From Methanobrevibacter oralis (GTDB lineage: Archaea; Methanobacteriota; Methanobacteria; Methanobacteriales; Methanobacteriaceae), in the NCBI RefSeq assembly GCF_001639275.1, contig NZ_LWMU01000081.1, positions 1 to 64,000 of the forward strand: a DNA stretch of 64,000 nucleotides, given 5' to 3'. Both the position numbers and the translations under genes were made by a program. Under the pieces are notes generated by a model that saw nothing but the letters and a program-made list of their open reading frames with translations, was not told the DNA's origin and searched no databases. Below are positions 39,986-48,350 of the stretch, piece by piece (the stretch's first letter is position 1; each line of letters opens with the position of its first letter).

Positions 39986-40774
39986 TTATAATATTGTTTT
40001 TTTAGGACTTTCAGGAAGTTTAGTTTTATGTTCATTTGTTTGAACTTTTTTAATAATCATTTCAACTTCATCTACATCAATACTTAATTCATTAGCTATT
40101 TTTTTACTTATTTGATTTTTTTCTGTAAATGAATATAATATTTTATCAAGTAATTCGTAAGTCATTCCAATTTCATCTTCATCAGTTTGGTTATTCCATA
40201 ATCCAGCACGAGGAGGTTTATCAATGAGTTCTTGTGGAATGTTTAGATATTTACTTAATTCATAAACATTAGTTTTGTATAAATCACCAATTGGTTCAAT
40301 ATCACATGCACCATCTCCGTATTTGGTAAAATATCCAATTAAGTTTTCACTTTTATTGCCTGTTCCACAAACAAGGTAATTTTTAGAATTTGCAAAGTAA
40401 TAAATGATTGACATTCTAATTCTAGCTTTTAAGTTTCCAATAGGCTTAATATCTCCTTTTATTTGACTAACAATTAAAAATTCATTTAAGATACTATCAA
40501 TTGCTATTTCTTTGTATTGTATGCCTAATTTTTGAGCAATGTCGGTGCCGTGAAGTTTATCTTCTGTTGGTGTTGTGGATGAAGGCATTATAATTCCAAA
40601 TACTTTATCACTACCAACAGCCTCACAAGCTAAATATGCAGCTAATGTGGAGTCAATTCCCCCACTTAATCCTATAACAAGTCCATCAACATTAGCTTTG
40701 GATACCTTATTCTGGATAAATTTAACAATATTGTTTTTTGTCTGTTTGGTATTTATTTTGGGAATTTCGCTCAT
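39986..40774 (-). CDS. nadE: NAD+ synthetase NadE
   Basis: This 262-residue ammonia-dependent-type NAD synthetase has the PP-loop GLSGGIDSTLAAYLA, YLVCGTGNKSENLIGYFTKYGDGACD (deamido-NAD and ATP site) and PPRAGLWNNQTDEDEIG. It adenylates and amidates deamido-NAD in the last step of NAD synthesis. No glutaminase domain is fused. The start is set at ATG 40774 (MSEIPKIN), 8 nt behind AGGAG; an upstream ATG at 40795 has no ribosome binding site. leuS follows 10 nt downstream on the same strand. Confidence 0.94.
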   Translation of the reverse strand: MSEIPKINTKQTKNNIVKFIQNKVSKANVDGLVIGLSGGIDSTLAAYLACEAVGSDKVFGIIMPSSTTPTEDKLHGTDIAQKLGIQYKEIAIDSILNEFLIVSQIKGDIKPIGNLKARIRMSIIYYFANSKNYLVCGTGNKSENLIGYFTKYGDGACDIEPIGDLYKTNVYELSKYLNIPQELIDKPPRAGLWNNQTDEDEIGMTYELLDKILYSFTEKNQISKKIANELSIDVDEVEMIIKKVQTNEHKTKLPESPKKTIL

Positions 40775-40915
40775 ATCATCACAACTCCTAATCATTTATT
40801 AGTAACTATTATAATTTTTTTAATTTAAATAGTATGTTATATTTGGATGAATTTGATTTCTACAAGTTTGGAAATAATTGTATCTAGCTAATATTTATAT
40901 ATTAAAAAAATTTAA

Positions 40916-41962
<1,047 letters not shown>

Positions 41963-41998
41963 AAAATAAAAATAAGTTAAAATATTAATTTATTTTAA

Positions 41999-42346
41999 CT
42001 ATTCTCTATTTTTAAATAATTCAATAAATGTAGCTATCCATAGCAATGAAACCAATACTATGCTCCATTCATGAGAACTAGGAACTCTAGTTTCATAGAT
42101 TATCGCTATGAAAAATAGTATTAGTAATATTTTTATTATAATGTTTTGTTTTTTAACTTGTTCAATAAAAGCTGATAGTTCCATTGGAATTAGTTTTTTT
42201 AAAAGGAAATAATATATTATAACTAGTAAAATACAACTAATTGTACATATTAACCAATTTTCGATACTAAGACACATAACAAATAATATCATAAACAAAA
42301 TTATACCTATAAATAATTTTAAGGCATTTTTTTTAGTAAATTTCAT
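41999..42346 (-). CDS. Small four-helix membrane protein, candidate immunity protein
   Basis: The 115-residue protein is almost entirely hydrophobic, with four predicted membrane helices (about residues 8-28, 31-52, 67-87 and 92-110) and short basic loops, and has no recognised family. Its ATG overlaps the stop region of the giant upstream gene by 4 nt, so it is translated with it. A small multi-helix membrane protein encoded directly behind, and coupled to, a very large secreted repeat protein with a unique tip is the usual arrangement of polymorphic toxin and immunity gene. That role is inference. It could alternatively help secrete or anchor its partner. Confidence 0.7.
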   Translation of the reverse strand: MKFTKKNALKLFIGIILFMILFVMCLSIENWLICTISCILLVIIYYFLLKKLIPMELSAFIEQVKKQNIIIKILLILFFIAIIYETRVPSSHEWSIVLVSLLWIATFIELFKNRE

Positions 42347-45300
42347 TTATTCCAACTCTTTTTTAGATATTTTTCAGGAACATTTAGAAGGGTATAATAT
42401 TCTTCATCAAAATATTCATATGTCTCTTGTCTAGTTAATTTTCTTACAGAGCCTTTACTTATATATTTCGCATTATCTCTATCAAGACTATTGTCATTAT
42501 TTATTGGAACTTCAATATAATCAACGCTACCGTCAGATTTAGGTATGTTGAATATTTTTCTATCTTGGAAGTATCCCGGTCTTGTTATAGTTAATCTGTC
42601 ATATGTATCGTATAAATCTTCATCATCAATGTAATGATCTTTATAATAAACTCCTGTGGAATGTATTATTGAAACAGCTCCAATAAATGAAAATCCAGCT
42701 GCTAATCCTTCTAATTTTATTATTGAACTTGCTGCCCAAATTCCACATGTTAAAAATTTATAACTCATTACTATTGTTGAGTGTAAATTCTTCATAAAAT
42801 CATCTAATCCTTTTTTAAGATTATTCAAATCGTTATTTAGGCTTTTAACTACATCATTAATCATTAATGATATTCCACAGAATGTACAACCAGATTCTAT
42901 TTTTGAACCTTTATATGCAAAACCATCTTCAATCATCAATACACTTGCAACACCGCTTTGCTCATCAATAATTATAGTAGAATTTTTATCTTCACAAAGA
43001 ATCATCACACTTCTATTTATATAAATAATACTGTAATTATTGTTATTAATTGATTCAATAACTTCTTCTAGGGAGCTTCTAGCATCATTTCCTACCCTAT
43101 TTGTTAAAATCGATAAACAATATTTTTCAAATTCAGGTAAATAAAGGGAATTCATTAGTCTAAATGTTTTAGCATTTTTTCCAATAACATTTAATCCCAT
43201 TAATGGATTTAGTACATGTAAATACACTTTATCTCGTGTTACACCACTCATAATTACTGTTGTATTTTCACGTTTATAGGTCACATTTAGTTTATTTGAA
43301 AGTTTATTTGCTAGATTATCACTAAGTAATGCCGTATTTAGGGAAATTAAAAAAATTGAATTTAAATTTTGTATTGGATTTAAAATATTATTTTGTATAT
43401 TGGCTATTTTGTTTTTAGTATTTGACTCTCTTACATTCTCATCAATTATTGTATAGCATTGTACAAATTCAAATCCAGCAGCGGGATTATAGGATTTATT
43501 TAAACCATAATTAATAATCTCTTGCTTTTCAACAAAATTATCCTGAGCTTTAAAACATGTATTTAAATGTTCTTTTGTTAGATAACCTGCTATATAATTT
43601 TCAAAATAGCTTAAAGTTACACTTTCTCCAGTATTCACAAATTTTATTTTATCTGCATTGTTATTTGTTATTTGATTGTAGTTTTTAGTGTTGAAGTCAT
43701 AGATGGTTTTTCCATAATATTTTGCAAGATTAATTTTTAAACCCAATTCATCATACATTAGTGTTTGAAAACTAATTCCAGCTATGGATTTGCCATTTTG
43801 CATAAAGATTATTTTTTCACTTTTATCTACACCTTTGTCTGCATAAACTCCAAATTGCTCAATATTGTCACCACATGTATTTTTATAATCAATTTGAAGA
43901 TAATCATCTACATTTGTTAAAATCAACCCATTTCCAGTTAATTTTCCAATATTATAATCGTTTTTTATTTCACTTCCATCAAATGGAATTAAATAGCTTT
44001 TATATCCAATATTTATAGAATCAATTTCATCCATTTTGTGTGTGGTAAATAAGTAATTTTTAGAACCTACTTGGACTTGAATTGCTTGTTTTTTTGGCAT
44101 TTTAATAATACCATCTAAACCTGTTTTTAAGGAGTATATTGAGTTAGAAAAAACATAAGGAAATGTTACATTGACATAACTTGGAATTCGAATAGAATAG
44201 TGAAAAGGAGTGTGTTTTATCACTTTATTTACTATAATACTGTTTATAGATTTAAGACCTTTATATTCACATGTTATTTTATATTTTCCAACATCTAAAT
44301 TGAGTTTAAGACTAGCTATTCCATTTTTATCAGTGGTTTTGGTGTATGTTTTTCCATCGACTTTTAATGTTACTTTTACATTGGATTGGATTTTACCTGC
44401 ACTAGTTAATATTTTAACTTTATATTCGCTTCCATCACCATAATTCATATTAACGTCATTTGTTTGAATTATGCTTTTTATGGTGATTTTGTTATTAACA
44501 TGACAATCATCATATTTTGTTGTAATTGTGTAGGTTCCTGGATTTAAATCAATATTAATTTTTGCATAACCTTTTTTATCAGTTGTTTTTTTGTAAGTTT
44601 TGCTATTTATTTTAAAGAATACACTTTTTCCTGCTCCAACAGCTTTTCCATTAGATTGAATTATTTTAACTTTAAACTCAGATGGACTTTTGTAGTATTT
44701 TGTTAAATCGCTATTTTCTTTAATCAAAGCCTTTATATTGATTTTTTTAGAAATTTTTTCATTTGTTTTAAGATTGTGTATTAAAATTGGGTAATTTCCT
44801 TGTTTTAAGTTAATTTCAACTTTTGCAACTCCAGATTTGTCCGTTGTTTGAATATAACTTTTACCATTGATTATGAATTTTATTTTGGTGTTTTTAAGTA
44901 GCTTTCCTTTTTGATTATAAAATTTAGCACTATACTTTTTTGAATTTTTATAATACTTATTTAAATCATTGGATTTTATTGTGCTTTTTATATTCACAGT
45001 TTTTTTAAGAATTTTACTTTGATATTTATTTGTTCCTTCAAAATTAATTAAAACAGAATATTTTCCACTTTTAAAATTTAAATCAATCAAAATTTTACCT
45101 TTTGAATCCGTAGTTTTTATTTGTGTTTTTCCATTTAATGTAATTTTAAGTTTAACTTTGCTTATTGCCTTTGAATTTTTGTCAGTTATTGATACACTAA
45201 GTTTATGCCCATCTTTGTAGTACATATTTACATTTGAGGCTTTTATATTGACTTTCTCTTTGGTTAATTTGGAATTTGTGTTTACTTGTCCAATCTCTCC

Positions 45301-45471
45301 ATTAATTGAACAGAGATTTTGGGCGTTATTTTCAAGGTTTATTGCTTTAAGTTTTGATGTGTCATTTAAATTTTCTTTTAGAGTTTTATTTTCGTTATCA
45401 ACTGCAGACACAGCTGAAATTAAAAAAAGAAATAAGAAAATAAAACATATAATTTTTATTTTTTTAATCAT
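42343..45471 (-). CDS. Giant secreted Ig-repeat protein with unusual C-terminal region (candidate polymorphic toxin)
   Basis: Starting at ATG 45471 the protein has 1042 residues. A signal peptide (IICFIFLFLFLISAVSA) is followed by four tandem Ig-like repeats of about 85 residues (roughly 65-420), each with a YYK/NYG start, a TTD(K/S)xG motif and a GKY/GTY end. The same repeat ends the 61338-63836 ALP. Residues 430-880 are a large domain of unknown family. A hydrophobic stretch follows (about 895-944, including WAASSIIKLEGLAAGFSFIG), then a 98-residue polar tip from DHYIDDEDLYDTYDRL to the end. There is no wall anchor at the C terminus. The layout of secretion signal, repeat stalk, pretoxin-like hydrophobic region and tip suggests a conflict toxin, but a plain ALP is possible. 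Confidence 0.75.
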   Translation of the reverse strand: MIKKIKIICFIFLFLFLISAVSAVDNENKTLKENLNDTSKLKAINLENNAQNLCSINGEIGQVNTNSKLTKEKVNIKASNVNMYYKDGHKLSVSITDKNSKAISKVKLKITLNGKTQIKTTDSKGKILIDLNFKSGKYSVLINFEGTNKYQSKILKKTVNIKSTIKSNDLNKYYKNSKKYSAKFYNQKGKLLKNTKIKFIINGKSYIQTTDKSGVAKVEINLKQGNYPILIHNLKTNEKISKKINIKALIKENSDLTKYYKSPSEFKVKIIQSNGKAVGAGKSVFFKINSKTYKKTTDKKGYAKINIDLNPGTYTITTKYDDCHVNNKITIKSIIQTNDVNMNYGDGSEYKVKILTSAGKIQSNVKVTLKVDGKTYTKTTDKNGIASLKLNLDVGKYKITCEYKGLKSINSIIVNKVIKHTPFHYSIRIPSYVNVTFPYVFSNSIYSLKTGLDGIIKMPKKQAIQVQVGSKNYLFTTHKMDEIDSINIGYKSYLIPFDGSEIKNDYNIGKLTGNGLILTNVDDYLQIDYKNTCGDNIEQFGVYADKGVDKSEKIIFMQNGKSIAGISFQTLMYDELGLKINLAKYYGKTIYDFNTKNYNQITNNNADKIKFVNTGESVTLSYFENYIAGYLTKEHLNTCFKAQDNFVEKQEIINYGLNKSYNPAAGFEFVQCYTIIDENVRESNTKNKIANIQNNILNPIQNLNSIFLISLNTALLSDNLANKLSNKLNVTYKRENTTVIMSGVTRDKVYLHVLNPLMGLNVIGKNAKTFRLMNSLYLPEFEKYCLSILTNRVGNDARSSLEEVIESINNNNYSIIYINRSVMILCEDKNSTIIIDEQSGVASVLMIEDGFAYKGSKIESGCTFCGISLMINDVVKSLNNDLNNLKKGLDDFMKNLHSTIVMSYKFLTCGIWAASSIIKLEGLAAGFSFIGAVSIIHSTGVYYKDHYIDDEDLYDTYDRLTITRPGYFQDRKIFNIPKSDGSVDYIEVPINNDNSLDRDNAKYISKGSVRKLTRQETYEYFDEEYYTLLNVPEKYLKKSWNK

Positions 45472-45588
45472 AGTATCTACCAAATGCTTTTAATCAGCAC
45501 TTAAACTATGATATTTCAATTATTTATCTTTTATTTTTAAAATTAAAAAGTAAATGACTTTTAAAATGATTTTTAAAAGTAAATAAAT

Positions 45589-46227
45589 TTAATATAGTAT
45601 CATAATGCACATGTAGGTAAATTCACTATTGGCAATATCTTTTAATGTAGCTTCAACAATTCTTTCGTCAGGGTAGCTAAGTCTTTCACAAACCACAACT
45701 TTTCTTGACTCATCAACATTATTATCAAGTAAAAATTGTGCCATGTCCTTTACTTTTCTTGAAGGAAGTGCAATTGTAGTTTTACCATTGTTAATGACTT
45801 TTAAAATATCTTCAATATTTTCTCTTCCATGAAACGTCATTACATTAGCGTTATCCCACTGTATTTTGTTTTTAGCTGCTGCTAATTGAAGAGAACTGAT
45901 TCCAGGTATTACTTCTATATTTTTTTTAGGAAAGTTTTTATCTAAAGAGATTCTTAAAACAGTATTTAAAACCCCTGAAAAACCGGGATCTCCAGTTGAT
46001 AAAATTGAAACAACATAACCTTTAATAGCAAGTTCAACTGCTTCTTCTAATTTATTTAATAACTCTTTTACATTAAAAGGAACTTTGTTTTTGACATCAT
46101 CAAATAGTGCAATTGCTCTTGTGCTTCCAACGGTATAATCACTTTTTTTAACAGTGTCTATGGCTATTTTAGTTAAATATTCACTAGATCCAGGTCCAAT
46201 GCCTATAATGTAAATTTTACCAGTCAT
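45589..46227 (-). CDS. cbiE: Cobalt-precorrin-7 (C5)-methyltransferase CbiE
   Basis: This 212-residue tetrapyrrole methylase has IYIIGIGPGSSEYLTKIA at the N terminus (the S-adenosylmethionine-binding start of the family), VVSILSTGDPGFSGVL, IEVIPGISSLQLAAAK and VVVCERLSYPDERIVE. CbiE methylates C5 of the corrin ring in the anaerobic cobalamin pathway; its usual partner CbiT is not adjacent. The ATG at 46227 follows the hxlR stop by 1 nt, so both genes share a transcript. No other cobalamin gene stands here, which makes the pairing with hxlR odd. An ATG at 46239 inside hxlR is a less likely start. Confidence 0.9.
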   Translation of the reverse strand: MTGKIYIIGIGPGSSEYLTKIAIDTVKKSDYTVGSTRAIALFDDVKNKVPFNVKELLNKLEEAVELAIKGYVVSILSTGDPGFSGVLNTVLRISLDKNFPKKNIEVIPGISSLQLAAAKNKIQWDNANVMTFHGRENIEDILKVINNGKTTIALPSRKVKDMAQFLLDNNVDESRKVVVCERLSYPDERIVEATLKDIANSEFTYMCIMILY

Positions 46228-46228
46228 T

Positions 46229-46606
46229 TTAATCCTCAATATCTAAAATTTCTCTAAATTGCTTTTTTAAGTTATTTTTTTCTTCTTTTGTGTAGTTATT
46301 TTCATTATCTAAAGTAAACATTGCTAGTTCATATATTATTTTTTTCATTGATTTTCCATAATCTGTTAAAAAATATGTTGTACTTGTGGGTTTTGTAGCT
46401 GATACTTTTTTTTCAATTAAACCATTATTTTCAAGTTCTTTTAAACAATTTGACAACACTTTATTGCTTAAATTTGGTTTGTCTTCTTGAAACTCTTTAA
46501 AATGTCTTTTGCCAAAGAAAATATCGCGAATAATTTGAATGCTCCATTTTTTATTTATTAAATTCAGTGTTCTATCAACAGGACAGGTAGGCAATTTATT
46601 AGTCAT
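46229..46606 (-). CDS. HxlR-family winged-helix transcriptional regulator
   Basis: The 125-residue protein has the HxlR layout: an N-terminal Cys (KLPTCPVDRTLNLI, residue 8) followed by KKWSIQIIRDIFFGKRHFKE, the recognition helix LSNKVLSNCLKELENNGLI and the wing TTYFLTDYGKSM. A Cys at this place is the redox or electrophile sensor in YodB/HypR-type members. It is divergent from the macrodomain-SirTM pair across 111 nt, which contain a perfect palindrome (46646-46661), a likely operator for both directions. A TATA-like ATATATAAG (minus strand, about 46627-46637) puts the transcription start at or near the ATG, so its mRNA may be leaderless. Confidence 0.88.
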   Translation of the reverse strand: MTNKLPTCPVDRTLNLINKKWSIQIIRDIFFGKRHFKEFQEDKPNLSNKVLSNCLKELENNGLIEKKVSATKPTSTTYFLTDYGKSMKKIIYELAMFTLDNENNYTKEEKNNLKKQFREILDIED

Positions 46607-46645
46607 ATTTGATAATTGATTAATTAACTTATATATTTTTTATTG

Positions 46646-46661
46646 GTAACTTTTAAGTTAC
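46646..46661. promoter_or_regulatory. Palindromic operator in the hxlR / macrodomain divergent region
   Basis: GTAACTTTTAAGTTAC has 7-bp perfect arms (GTAACTT / AAGTTAC) around TT. It sits between the TATA-like element of hxlR (about 46627-46637, minus) and that of the macrodomain gene (TTTAAATA, about 46670-46677, plus). Dimeric HxlR regulators bind such palindromes, so control of both transcripts by the neighbouring regulator is likely. Confidence 0.7.
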
Positions 46662-46717
46662 AAAAATAATTTAAATAGCATGAATCTATTTTAATATTAA
46701 TTATAGAGGAGGTTTAG

Positions 46718-47500
46718 ATGAATAATGATGAACAGTTAGAGTTCTTAATTAATTATTTGCTTGATGAAAGATCAGAGTCAATAGATATTCCAAAAACTTT
46801 TAGTGAAAAAAGAAATCTGCTTAGATCACTTATGAACATGAGACATCCATCTAATATTTCAGAGGAGTTTTTAAGAATTCAAGATGAATTTTTATCTAGA
46901 GAAACAGCCAATAAAAACTTAACATCGGTTGAGGATATTTCCCTATCATCTGGTAAAATCATGTTGTGGCAAGGAGACATTACCACTTTATCTGCAGATG
47001 CTATTGTAAATGCTGCTAATTCTAAACTATTAGGTTGTTTTATTCCAATGCATAATTGTATTGATAATATTATTCATTCAGCTTCTGGATTGCAACTTAG
47101 AGAAGAATGTAATAGAATGATAATGTTACAAGGAGGAGATGAAGATGTAGGTAAAGCTAAAATTACTAATGCATATAATTTACCTTCTAAATACGTTGTT
47201 CACACAGTGGGGCCTTCAATTGAACGGGGCATGAGAGTATCTAGTGATGATGTAAAAAAATTAGAACGCTGCTATAATTCTTGTTTAGAATTAGCTAGTG
47301 AATATAAATTGAATTCAATTGCTTTTTGTTGCATTTCAACAGGAGTCTTTAACTTTCCTCAAAAGAAAGCTGCTGAAATAGCTATTAGAACAGTAAAAGA
47401 TTTTTTAAATTCAAATGAAACTTCTTTAAATCATATTATTTTCGATGTATTTACAGATAAAGACTACGATATTTATAAAAAATTATTGTTTGGTAATTAG
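46718..47500 (+). CDS. Macrodomain ADP-ribosyl hydrolase of the SirTM-associated type
   Basis: The 260-residue protein has a helical N-terminal extension of about 65 residues (the usual one in this subgroup) and a macrodomain with [40 protein letters not shown] and [12 protein letters not shown]. The GCFxPxHxCIDN segment with its Cys and His is characteristic of zinc-containing macrodomains that remove ADP-ribose placed by class M sirtuins. The start follows GAGGAGGTTTAG, a very strong ribosome binding site, and a TATA-like TTTAAATA lies at about 46670-46677. The SirTM gene begins 1 nt after its stop. HxlR is divergent upstream. Confidence 0.92.
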
Positions 47501-47501
47501 T

Positions 47502-48350
47502 ATGGATAGTTTTGTTTTAAGATTGGATAATGCAAAAAAAGCCCTTGATGAATCTGATTATATTTTAATCGGAGCTGGAGCTGGACTTTCTTCGGCTGCT
47601 GGAATTTTATATGGTGGTGAGAGATTTACAAGTAATTTTCAAGATTTCATTGAAAAATATGCGATGAAAGACATGTATTCATCAGGATTTTATCCTTTTA
47701 AAACTTCAGAAGAAAAATGGGCTTATTGGGCAAGACACATTGATGTTAATAGATATTCAGTAGGTAAAACTGATGTATATCAAAAATTATTAAATTTAGT
47801 TAAAGATAAGGATTATTTTGTATTAACAACTAATGTGGAGCACCAATTTTGGATAAATGATTTTGAAGATGAAAGAATATTTGCAACCCAGGGTGATTAT
47901 GGATTATTCCAGTGTAGTAAAGCTTGTCATAATAAGTTATATCCTAATAAGAACATTATTTCAGAAATGCTTTTTAAAACTAAAGATTGTAAAATCCCTA
48001 CAAAGTTAATTCCTAAATGTCCGGTGTGTGGAGCTGAAATGGATATTAATTTAAGGAAAGATAATTTATTTGTTCAAGATAAAAAATGGCATGAAATGAA
48101 TAAGAATTACTCTAGATTTTTAGATAAAATCAATGATTCAAAAGTAGTATTTTTAGAGATGGGCGTAGGTTATAACACCCCGAGTATTATTAGATTTCCT
48201 TTTGAACAAATGACTTTTAATAATCCTAATGCAACTCTTATTAGATTAAATCTTGATTATCCTCAATCAACAGAAGAGAATATGGATAAAACTATTGGTT
48301 TTGATGAGAAAATTGAAGAAATTTTAGATTATTGGCTATCAAGGATTTAA
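47502..48350 (+). CDS. Class M sirtuin (SirTM), putative protein ADP-ribosyltransferase
   Basis: The 282-residue sirtuin-like protein has the NAD-binding GAGAGLSSAAG (residues 24-34), LTTNVEHQF (108-116), and TQGDYGLFQC where canonical sirtuins carry the catalytic HG pair, so the usual deacetylase histidine is replaced. Two Cys pairs (FQCSKACH, KCPVCG) form the zinc ribbon. SirTMs use NAD to ADP-ribosylate proteins instead of deacetylating them; in bacteria the target is a lipoylated GcvH-like carrier encoded in the operon. Neither that carrier nor a lipoate ligase is here, so the target is unknown. It is translationally coupled to the macrodomain gene and its 3' end overlaps the convergent gene by 12 nt. 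Confidence 0.9.
   Translation: MDSFVLRLDNAKKALDESDYILIGAGAGLSSAAGILYGGERFTSNFQDFIEKYAMKDMYSSGFYPFKTSEEKWAYWARHIDVNRYSVGKTDVYQKLLNLVKDKDYFVLTTNVEHQFWINDFEDERIFATQGDYGLFQCSKACHNKLYPNKNIISEMLFKTKDCKIPTKLIPKCPVCGAEMDINLRKDNLFVQDKKWHEMNKNYSRFLDKINDSKVVFLEMGVGYNTPSIIRFPFEQMTFNNPNATLIRLNLDYPQSTEENMDKTIGFDEKIEEILDYWLSRI

Noticed and set aside
42343-45471. Pseudomurein endopeptidase (phage-type PeiW/PeiP) identity for the giant protein
   Set aside because: The Cys-His-Asp arrangement expected for that peptidase family was not found in the C-terminal half.
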